The translations under genes were made by a program, and so were the position numbers. A stretch of 64,000 nucleotides of DNA from Anadara kagoshimensis (taxonomy: Eukaryota > Mollusca > Bivalvia > Arcoida > Arcidae), in assembly GCA_021292105.1 (NCBI GenBank), contig CM037860.1, forward strand, positions 15,828,698 to 15,892,697, read 5' to 3'. A model generated the notes under the pieces. That model was not told the DNA's origin and ran no database searches. It saw only the letters and a list, made by a program, of their open reading frames with translations. Shown in pieces: positions 1-11,000 of the stretch. Position 1 is the stretch's first letter. The number at the start of each line of letters is the position of its first letter.

Positions 1-120
1 AACAAAAAGCTGGAATAATCTTCAGCTTACACACTAAATCTGAAAGGGAATATTTTTGCTGTTTTCGTCATTCCTCTTACGATATTATCATAAGATAAAT
101 TAAACAAAGTTAAAAATACT

Positions 121-206
121 ATTACCTGATTATCCTGTTGAATTACCTGATTATCCCGTTGAATTACCTGATTATCCCGTTGAATTACCTGATTATCCCG
201 TTGAAT
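121..206 (+). repeat. 21-bp tandem repeat, four copies
   Basis: The unit ATTACCTGATTATCCCGTTGA is repeated head to tail, with one CCTG/CCCG difference in the first copy. It is not related to the 51-bp array. The stretch 400-705 holds no gene or repeat that I can recognise. Confidence 0.85.
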
Positions 207-221
207 GTCTTAATTTTGATT

Positions 222-390
222 ACACACGTGGTGGGTCTATCTAACTAAACAAGAGGTGCTTACCCTTCCAGAGCACTTGGCCTCACTTCCCTAATGGAAC
301 ATCATGTGTTTAACCTAATTCGTCAGTTTCAAAGTTTTAAATTTGCTTTTGAATTGTGATTTGGACATGGATTAGAATGTTAGTTATTGA
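222..390 (+). repeat. Dispersed repeat family R, copy 1
   Basis: A segment with GAGGTGCTTACCCTTCC, CCTCACTTCCCT and GATTTGGACATGGAT. The same order of blocks recurs at 51085-51255 in the same orientation and, inverted and shortened, near 12765-12850. Coding potential is not apparent. Probably a short non-autonomous element. Confidence 0.65.
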
Positions 391-705
391 TTGTAGTTTT
401 GAATACTGTAAAACAATAAATTTTCATGTGCATGTTGTGTTTCTGCAATTCGTCAGTTAATGATAAAAAAAAGCAAAAATAATGTGTGTGAAAATGAAAT
501 TAATCAAATAAAAAGCACAGTTCACAGGTAGGAACACATGAATTTGTACATGATGAAGAACAAACCGCTGATTTTATTTACATAGTACATACCTATGACT
601 TTAAATGCGGAGATGCTCATAATGGGAAACAGCAAAAATTTCATGCTGCAAAGTGACAGACAGAAATCTCACGAAAATATCATGCTGTAAAATAAGATGT
701 TTTAC

Positions 706-3700
706 AGTACTTACCATCTTCTAATGTTCTAGTGGTAACCCTTTTGTACTTCACTTCAGTACTTACCATCTTCTAATGTTCTAGTGGTAACACTTTGTAC
801 TTTACTCCAGTACTTACCATCTTCTAATGTTCTAGTGGTAACCCTTTGTACTTCACTCTAGTACTTACCATCTTCTAATGTTCTAGTGGTAACCCTTTGT
901 ACTTCACTCTAGTACTTACCATCTTCTAATGTTCTAGTGGTAACCCTTTGTACTTCACTCCAGTACTTACCATCTTGTAATGTTCTAGTGGTAACCCTTT
1001 GTACTTTACTCCAGTACTTACCATCTTGTAATGTTCTAGTGGTAACCCTTTGTACTTCACTCCAGTACTTACCATCTTCTAATGTTCTAGTGGTAACCCT
1101 TTGTACTTCACTCTAGTACTTACCATCTTCTAATGTTCTAGTGGTAACCCTTTGTACTTCACTCCAGTACTTACCATCTTCTAATGTTCTAGTGGTAACC
1201 CTTTGTACTTCACTCTAGTACTTACCATCTTCTAATGTTCTAGTGGTAACCCTTTGTACTTCACTCTAGTACTTACCATCTTCTAATGTTCTAGTGGTAA
1301 CACTTTGTACTTCACTCTAGTACTTACCATCTTCTAATGTTCTAGTGGTAACCCTTTGTACTTCACTCCAGTACTTACCATCTTCTAATGTTCTAGTGGT
1401 AACCCTTTGTACTTCACTCTAGTACTTACCATCTTCTAATGTTCTAGTGGTAACACTTTGTACTTCACTCTAGTACTTACCATCTTCTAATGTTCCAGTG
1501 GTAACCCTTTGTACTTCACTCTAGTACTTACCATCTTCTAATGTTCTAGTGGTAACCCTTTGTACTTCACTCCAGTACTTACCATCTTCTAATGTTCTAG
1601 TGGTAACCCTTTGTACTTCACTTCAGTACTTACCATCTTCTAATGTTCTAGTGGTAACCCTTTGTACTTCACTCTAGTACTTACCATCTTCTAATGTTCT
1701 AGTGGTAACCCTTTGTACTTCACTCTAGTACTTACCATCTTCTAATGTTCTAGTGGTAACCCTTTGTACTTCACTCCAGTACTTACCATCTTCTAATGTT
1801 CTAGTGGTAACCCTTTGTACTTCACTCTAGTACTTACCATCTTCTAATGTTCTAGTGGTAACCCTTTGTACTTCACTCTAGTACTTACCATCTTCTAATG
1901 TTCTAGTGGTAACCCTTTGTACTTCACTCCAGTACTTACCATCTTCTAATGTTCTAGTGGTAACCCTTTGTACTTTACTCCAGTACTTACCATCTTCTAA
2001 TGTTCTAGTGGTAACCCTTTGTACTTCACTCTAGTACTTACCATCTTCTAATGTTCTAGTGGTAACCCTTTGTACTTCACTCTAGTACTTACCATCTTCT
2101 AATGTTCTAGTGGTAACCCTTTGTACTTCACTCTAGTACTTACCATCTTCTAATGTTCTAGTGGTAACCCTTTGTACTTCACTCTAGTACTTACCATCTT
2201 CTAATGTTCTAGTGGTAACCCTTTGTACTTCACTCCAGTACTTACCATCTTCTAATGTTCTAGTGGTAACCCTTTGTACTTTACTCCAGTACTTACCATC
2301 TTCTAATGTTCTAGTGGTAACCCTTTGTACTTCACTCTAGTACTTACCATCTTCTAATGTTCTAGTGGTAACCCTTTGTACTTCATTCCAGTGCTTACCA
2401 TCTTCTAATGTTCTAGTGGTAACCCTTTGTACTTCACTCCAGTACTTACCATCTTCTAATGTTCTAGTGGCAACCCTTTGTACTTCACTCCAATACTTAA
2501 CATCTTCTAATGTTCTAGTGGTAACCCTTTGTACTTCACTCCAGTACTTACCATCTTCTAATGTTCTAGTGGTAACCCTTTGTACTTCACTCTAGTACTT
2601 ACCATCTTCTAATGTTCTAGTGGTAACCCTTTGTACTTCACTCCAGTACTTACCATCTTCTAATGTTCTAGTGGTAACCCTTTGTACTTCACTCCAGTAC
2701 TTACCATCTTCTAATGTTCTAGTGGTAACCCTTTGTACTTCACTCCAGTACTTACCATCTTCTAATGTTCTAGTGGTAACCCTTTGTACTTCACTCTAGT
2801 ACTTACCATCTTCTAATGTTCTAGTGGTAACCCTTTGTACTTCATTCCAGTGCTTACCATCTTCTAATGTTCTAGTGGTAACCCTTTGTACTTCACTCCA
2901 GTACTTACCATCTTCTAATGTTCTAGTGGCAACCCTTTGTACTTCACTCCAATACTTAACATCTTCTAATGTTCTAGTGGTAACCCTTTGTACTTCACTC
3001 CAGTACTTACCATCTTCTAATGTTCTAGTGGTAACCCTTTGTACTTCACTCTAGTACTTACCATCTTCTAATGTTCTAGTGGTAACCCTTTGTACTTCAC
3101 TCCAGTACTTACCATCTTCTAATGTTCTAGTGGTAACCCTTTGTACTTCACTCCAGTACTTACCATCTTCTAATGTTCTAGTGGTAACCCTTTGTACTTC
3201 ACTCTAGTACTTACCATCTTCTAATGTTCTAGTGGTAACCCTTTGTACTTCACTCTAGTACTTACCATCTTCTAATGTTCTAGTGGTAACCCTTTGTACT
3301 TCACTCTAGTACTTACCATCTTCTAATGTTCTAGTGGTAACCCTTTGTACTTCATTCCAGTACTTACCATCTTCTATTGTTCTAGTGGTAACCCTTTGTA
3401 CTTCACTCCAGTACTTAACATCTTCTAATGTTCTAGTGGTAACCCTTTGTACTTCACTCTAGTACTTACCATCTTCTAATGTTCTAGTGGTAACCCTTTG
3501 TACTTCACTCCAGTACTTACCATCTTCTAATGTTCTAGTGGTAACCTTTGTACTTCACTCTAGTACTTACCATCTTCTAATGTTCTAGTGGTAACCCTTT
3601 GTACTTCACTCCAGTACTTACCATCTTCTAATGTTCTAGTGGTAACCCTTTGTACTTCACTCTAGTACTTACCATCTTCTAATGTTCTAGTGGTAACCCT

Positions 3701-4888
3701 TTGTACTTCACTCTAGTACTTACCATCTTCTAATGTTCTAGTGGTAACCCTTTGTACTTCACTCTAGTACTTACCATCTTCTATGTTCTAGTGGTAACCC
3801 TTTGTACTTCACTCCAGTACTTACCATCTTCTAATGTTCTAGTGGTAACCCTTTGTACTTCACTCTAGTACTTACCATCTTCTAATGTTCTAGTGGTAAC
3901 CCTTTGTACTTCACTCCAGTACTTACCATCTTCTAATGTTCTAGTGGTAACCCTTTGTACTTCACTCTAGTACTTACCATCTTCTATGTTCTAGTGGTAA
4001 CCCTTTGTACTTCACTCCAATACTTAACATCTTCTAATGTTCTAGTGGTAACCCTTTGTACTTCACTCCAGTACTTACCATCTTCTAATGTTCTAGTGGT
4101 AACCCTTTGTACTTCACTCCAGTACTTACCATCTTCTAATGTTCTAGTGGTAACCCTTTGTACTTCACTCCAATACTTAACATCTTCTAATGTTCTAGTG
4201 GTAACCCTTTGTACTTCACTCTAGTACTTACCATCTTCTATTGTTCTAGTGGTAACCCTTTGTACTTTACTCCAGTACTTACCATCTTCTAATGTTCTAG
4301 TGGTAACCCTTTGTACTTCACTCCAGTACTTACCATCTTCTAATGTTCTAGTGGTAACCCTTTGTACTTCACTCTAGTACTTACCATCTTCTAATGTTCT
4401 AGTGGTAACCCTTTGTACTTCACTCTAGTACTTACCATCTTCTAATGTTCTAGTGGTAACCCTTTGTACTTCACTCTAGTACTTACCATCTTCTAATGTT
4501 CTAGTGGTAACCCTTTGTACTTCACTCTAGTACTTACCATCTTCTAATGTTCTAGTGGTAACCCTTTGTACTTCACTCTAGTACTTACCATCTTCTAATG
4601 TTCTAGTGGTAACCCTTTGTACTTCACTCTAGTACTTACCATCTTCTAATGTTCTAGTGGTAACCCTTTGTACTTCACTCTAGTACTTACCATCTTCTAA
4701 TGTTCTAGTGGTAACCCTTTGTACTTCACTTCAGTACTTACCATCTTCTAATGTTCTAGTGGTAACCCTTTGTACTTTACTCCAGTACTTACCATCTTCT
4801 AATGTTCTAGTGGTAACCCTTTGTACTTCACTCTAGTACTTACCATCTTCTAATGTTCTAGTGGTAACCCTTTGTACTTTACTCCAGT
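706..4888 (-). repeat. 51-bp minisatellite of about 82 copies derived from an exon end plus its 5' splice site
   Basis: The plus-strand unit begins AGTACTTACCATCTTCTAAT. Unit starts run from 706 to 4835, a span of 4129 nt. Correcting for the indels I see (one +1, three -1) gives exactly 81 periods of 51, hence 82 copies. On the minus strand each unit is 40 nt of receptor exon 6, then GTAAGTACT and two more bases. The right-most copy is the real exon end; the left-most runs into unique intron DNA (GTAAGTACTGTAAAAC). Copies differ mainly at CTCTAG versus CTCCAG, at TTCACT versus TTTACT, and in five copies with CTTAAC instead of CTTACC, which destroys the GT of the donor. Confidence 0.95.
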
Positions 4889-5006
4889 ATCCAATCACTG
4901 ATCTATTTATAAGGGGTATTACATCAACATTTATTTTGTATGTTGTATACGGAGTTAGATTCTTTATAATATGCTGCTCTATCTTGTTACCATCCAGATT
5001 TATCTC
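4844..5006 (-). CDS. Cytokine receptor exon 6: second half of FNIII domain 2 with WSxWS-like box
   Basis: The acceptor is GTACTACAG|GAG and the donor GATG|GTAAGTAC. The exon is 163 nt, phase 0 in and phase 1 out, residues 292-346. The run L-T-P-Y-T-T-Y-K-I-N-V (E-F strands) leads to G-Y-W-S-K-V-Q-R-V-T-T-R-T-L-E-D. Y-W-S-K-V stands where vertebrate gp130 has Y-W-S-D-W-S, so the second half of the motif is changed (Val instead of Trp). A phase-1 end after the domain is usual for FNIII boundaries. The last 45 nt are simultaneously the first copy of the 51-bp array that fills the next intron; this exon end and donor are the array's apparent source. Confidence 0.8.
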
Positions 5007-8000
5007 CTGTAGTACAATAATTCAAGGATATTACTTAGGCATTCATATGTTATTAAAATTAAAATCTGTTAGATAGTATGCCCTAATCATATAGGCTGGG
5101 CCATCAGGCTTTAAGTGACGAGAAGTGACTAGACCTGAAATTCATGTCTCTCAACAGCTTCTTATTTTACTGATCTTACTATTCTGAAATATGTGTTACA
5201 TTACACAGACAAAAATAGGCAGTCTCTCTCACGATCTCCGTGTTTATGTAGATAAATTAATGATTATGAGATCATCTTGATTTACCATTTTTCATCAATA
5301 TTGGAACATTTTTACCATTAATTGGTTACCATAACCACTAACATTCCTTAAAATAATTTGTACATCAAAAGATTTATTGATGTTTGCTATTTATAGTAAT
5401 GATGGTCATTTTGGATTCCATAGGGGCATGTGGAATACAATTTTTAATTTCCATCAGCAAAGGACCATCTGCACCAAATTTGGTTTGAATTGACCCATAG
5501 GAGGAGATATCAAAATTTCCATACAGAGGGATGCAAAGACACACGGTCATGCCATAACCTCAGTTTTCTATAGCCAGGTGAGCTACAAATGATCACTAAA
5601 ATAATCACAATATAGATGGAAAATACACCTGATATTGCTAAACACTAATACAAAGAATTTAATTTTAAAAAACTGTAAAAAGTATGCATTGAGTAGACTC
5701 TAAACCTTTGTATTTGAAAAAATGTAAATAACCATTAATTTTTTTTTAAAAAGTGGAATGGCTTGGCTAATTGTTTGTCACTGATCATTACATAAAAAGG
5801 AATAAGTATCAGGAATAAATCTTCTTTGAGAATTATCAGAATTTATTAGAATATTAATAGTGAAGAGAGAATTTCTGACACCAGTTAAAAAGTTTTTGGC
5901 TTGTTACTGTGTTAATTTTGAATTTTCCAGAAATACACACATGTATATATACATGTATTACAAAAGTAACACAAAACACAGTCACTAATTATAGGCAACA
6001 ACCACTATGTACTATACCCACTTCTGTCATGGTCTTGCAAACATCTGCTCAATAAATTTACTATTTTCCCTCTGAAGATATTCTGAGAGATCAATTTAAA
6101 GGTCATTCAAGATCTGATGGCCGATTGCATAAAAACACAGACAAGTTTAAATAACATATATAAGAACCATATCACCATATGTTTATAATCACGCTGGCTT
6201 ACGCTTTATTCCATACAACTTCCCTAATATTAAAATACTGTAAACGTATTTAATTTCGCGTGTATTAAATTTCCGGGTAAAACAAATTTAGATATTTCCA
6301 CGTAGTTAAATTTTCGCGATTTTGAAATGTGCACTATTACACAATAAGCATAATATAATTTTCCCGAAGTTTTGATTTTTGCGCGAAACAATCGACCGCG
6401 AAATAAGTGAAAATTAGTACTACGCGAAAATAAATACGTTTACAGTAGACTCCGTAAATACTTTGCCATCAGATCATGAATGACCTAGATTTATTTTCGC
6501 AGTCAGTATTTCGTTCTGTTGTTTTATACAAATTCGTTGGCTAGTTTTGGCCAATGGGGTTTGCCATTGTACCATGTGATACCCAATAACATTTCTGTGG
6601 AACAATTTTTTCCATTGGAGATGGCATGGCTTCAGTTGATGTTTTCCCATAAAAATAACATTACTCTGGGAAATTTCCACTATACATTTTCCAAAATGTT
6701 GTGCACAAATGTTAAGGGGCACTGATCATGTGGTATGCTGGTAAACTCCATTAGTTAATTGATTGGCTACCAGGAATCAATCTGTTTATGTTTGGTAATC
6801 ATCTGTCTCTGAGTAATTTTATGGAGTTTTCATTGAATGAGTAGTGCTCCATACTCTACATATTGTATAATGCATATATTTCGCTGTGGTTTTATTTACA
6901 CTATATTCACGGTCCAGTGTATTCCCATGAAAATAAAACCATCGCAAAATTACAGAATTTTGAGGCATTGAGCGATGTTGCTGGAGAAGATCGCAAATAC
7001 ACTAGTCATCATCAAACAACGAAAATTTGACACTTTGAAAATAAAACAATATAGGGTAGCATTATTTAGCCCTTATAGATACCACAAAAATTAGAACAGA
7101 GAAATATAGATTTAAGAAAATGAAAAATCAGAAATTTCTGCAAGTGTTAATGGTTAAACATTATTTCATAACTGACTGACATCAAAAGAAATAACAGTTC
7201 TTAAAAATGTCAAAGAAAAAACTTCAAACAGATATATAAATTAAAGGTCACATTAACATTTTTGATTTAAGATCTAAAGAATATTCATTTAGAAAGCAAT
7301 CTATTAACTAACACCTCACCATAAAAAAACTCACAAGGGGTGCAGAAAAAGTAATATATATTGTGTATGTTGGACTAAGTAATATACCTCAAGTAGACAT
7401 ATACGTCCACAAATGAAATCTACATAATGTATCTGAAATTAATAACCTATATATTTATACACAGAACAAAACTATATAAACAACAAATAGAGAAATACTG
7501 AAAAATTCAGTTTAAAAAACAGCTGCGAGATTTACATATAGGTGCACAGTTTCACAATCATTCCTTAACTAAGATTTTCATTAACTTAAATTTGGTGACA
7601 TTTTATGGTACTATGGTTACAAATAAAAAGTTTGGACAAAATTATAGTCTTGTAATAAGCTTTGACTGACCTTAAAAATTACGCTTTAAATTCCCAAATA
7701 TTTTAAAAATTAACAAAATTATTACAGTTTCAAATCTGCCAGATTTAAGTTAAGGAAAATCTTAGCTAAAAAAAAATTGTGAAACCCAGAGCCAAATAGG
7801 TTCAACAAGGATGGATATTAAACATCATCAAAGGGAGACAACTCTGAATGGGTTGAGTACTGGAGTAATTTTACAACCTGGTCTGAAAAAGTCAGAAACT
7901 AAATGAGCATATCTTAATCTGTTTTAAATACAGACTTTATTATCTTTGTTGTTTTTCTGAAATATATATATATATATAATCCAACCCAAGTCCAGAATGA

Positions 8001-11000
8001 AGCTTGCAGAATTATGGAACAAATATATTAGAATAAGAGTGGAGATTTCCATATCTGGCACCACAATTAGTGATAAATTCTATTTCTTGCACCACAAAAT
8101 ACATTTATTAATTTAAAAATCTATTTCAATATATTCTCAACAATGATAAACCTCTAATGTTATAAATCTTGAGAGGAAAAAAGGCCTTATTTTTTATGGA
8201 TTTGTTCAATCTTTGGTTTAAGAAATATACATTTTCTTAGTGTTGAAACAACTTGGATAAAATGCTGATTGTAACTGATAATTGCTTGGTGACACTGAGG
8301 CAATAACCTATGATAAAACAGCATCTATTTAGACACTAGACTCAAAATTCTGAGACACATCACTCAAAATCCTGAGACACTACACTCAAAATCCTGAGAC
8401 ACTACACTCAACATCCTGAGACACTACACACATAATTCTGAGACACTAGACTCAAAATCCTGAGACACTAGACTCAAAATCCCGAGACACAAGACTCAAA
8501 ATCCGGAGACACTACAGTAAAACCTCGTTATAATGCCCCTCGATAACTTTGCCACCTCGCTTATCGCCACACTATTTTGAAGTCCAAAAATCCATTTTGT
8601 TTATGTATTTCTTTATGAGCCTCCCTCGATTTATTGCCAACCCCCTTTATAACGCCAAAATTTGACTGAACAAATGGTGGCGATGAATCGAGGTTTTACT
8701 GTACACTAAAAATGCTGAGACACTAGACTCAAAATGCTGAGACACTAGACTCAAAATGCTGAGACACTGGACTCAAAATTCTGAGACACTAGACTCAAAA
8801 TCCTGAGACACTACACTTAATATTCTTAGATACTACACTCAAAATTCTGAGACACTACACTCAAAATGCTGAGACACTAGACTCAAAATTAAGAAAAAAA
8901 CTCAGAAGGCACAATCTGAGATTGAACCCAAATCCCTTATGTCATCTTGTATTTATAACTGAAGGAACATGTTTTTGATTAAACACAAACCTCAAACTCA
9001 TCAAAATCACTCCATTGTGATGAATATCGTATCCTGTATCGCTTATCCTCGATGTGATTTGAATGTGTCCATGTCAGTTTTATAAATGTTTTATTGGGTG
9101 AAGCCGCTAAACTTTGAACTTCTTTGGGTTCCACTGAAAATATGTATAAAAGTGATCAATTTTTACCAGTAACTATATTTATATTGTGTATGTGATTCAT
9201 CATCTAAAAGTGCTAATGTCTATTTTTAAAACAGGGAAGCTTCAGAGGTTGAAGAAATAAAGCTTGATTTTGTGTGGATATATGGTCAAACCTGCCTTAA
9301 AGGTCACCTCTATATATTGGCCACCTGGCTTTAAAGGCCAGTAAAAGTATCCCAATTGCTCTTTATTCATGTTATTTGAACCTGTCTATAATGGCCACCT
9401 GGCTTCAAAGGCCAACAAAAGTATATATCCCAATTGCTATCTATTCATGTTATTTGAACCTGTATATAAAGGCCACCTGCTCACAAAAGCCACTTTTACT
9501 GGTTCCCTTGGGTGACTTTTATAGACAGATTTGACACTGTAAAAATACACCACTCTGTGGCATTTTTGTTTTATATAACAACCTTTAAAAATGGCACAAC
9601 AGTGATATCATATACAAATTCTATACATTGTATATATTGACTATTTAACACACTTAATGGGAAAATTTTTACCAACTGTGTTTCATTTAAAATTAGTTAT
9701 TTTCACAACTTTTTTTAACAGTGTTTTCTCTAAAACATTAGACAAGTCATTAAGACATTACTAGTATTTGGTTCCAATGGTTTGTATTTGTTTTTGGTCT
9801 ATTTGAAATTAACAATCTGAACATATAAGGAAGTCACAATTGAAGTCCTAGCCGTACAAGTTTTATTGTCAGAAACTCTCATCTGATATTCACTCAGTAA
9901 ACTTCAATCATCAAATAATATAAGTCAAGTTTGCAAACTGATGATAAGTGAAATTTATAGAGTGAATATTAACCATGGGTTTCCGACGATGTTCAAGTTT
10001 TTATTAAATGTTTTACTGACTCTGTAAACCTGTTGGTGCAATGTTAAACAGCATTTTCATACAACAATCAACTTTTGGAGTTTTGAACCGATATGAAGAC
10101 TTACCAAACTGTCTTGTGTTAATCTTCTCACTTATAGTTTGTGAGACATTTCGAGATGCACTCTCAACAGTTATCCGGAACAGATAGGTCTCCCTTCTGT
10201 AAGCATCTTGTCCATGTCCTGCCTTCCAGGTACAAACCAAACAAGTATCATTTAGAGACTGGTTAGGACATGCTGACCATGCATCATGCCTGTTTAAAAG
10301 AAAAATATCTTGATACTTTAATATGAATATAAAAGTCTTGAGTTTTTATGGACTGATTATAAATAAATTAACAGCAAAAAATGTCTGAGGAAATTATCAA
10401 CATGTAAAAGTGAAGAAAGATTTAATAACGACGGACATGTCGAAGAGTTCAACTCCTTTTGCCTTTTATAGGTCTCGGTGACAAGGTTAGAATCCCACTT
10501 TAGCAGATCCTAGTGTCAGAAAGTTTTTTCCTTGCTGAATGCTTGGGGCTTTTCTCTGGGTACTCAAGTTTATCTCCATCCCAGAACTCACCATATAGAG
10601 ATAAAAGTTTAAGCATTTTGTTTCGGACAAACACCATTACTCCATTCACTGAAATTATTTCCAATTTCTTTTTTTACTTAATATTGACCTCTGATAGAAT
10701 TCACCCCTCAGTTTCTTTGGCTTTGAAAGATTTCTTTCATAGCATTCATTTCTGTTGACCTTTAATCTTTTGACCTTTGATACAATTATTCTATTTTGCC
10801 TTGAACCTTGACCTTAAACAGCGTTCATTTTCTTCAACATTTGATAGTTGATATTAAAATTTGATACAATTATATTCCTTTTGACTTTTGATACTGAATT
10901 AATTTATTAGAAGAACACATACGTGTATTAAGTTTTATGGTATTGAAAAGGATAGAGATGACTGTGTTGCTAATCTCAAACTATGAACACATTACCATAT

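Noticed and set aside
620-705. A further receptor exon just left of the 51-bp array (TTATTTTACAG and CACTTTGCAG acceptor-like sites on the minus strand)
   Set aside because: In the required phase both run straight into a TGA, so no continuation of the receptor is supported in the window.
2365-4224. Plus-strand frames of 76-89 residues in the 51-bp array as genes
   Set aside because: They are frames of a 17-codon tandem unit with no start context. The meaningful coding information of the unit is on the minus strand.
706-4888. CRISPR-like array
   Set aside because: Units are contiguous, with no unique spacers, and the setting is a eukaryotic intron.
6474-6725. 82-residue minus and 68-residue plus frames next to the 6236-6447 element
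   Set aside because: No recognisable domain, no matching splice phases with receptor exons 5 and 6, and overlapping frames on both strands.
8995-9030. Q-W-S-D-F in exon 5 as the WSxWS box
   Set aside because: It lies in the first half of the fibronectin domain. The true position is in exon 6 (Y-W-S-K-V), just before the domain end.
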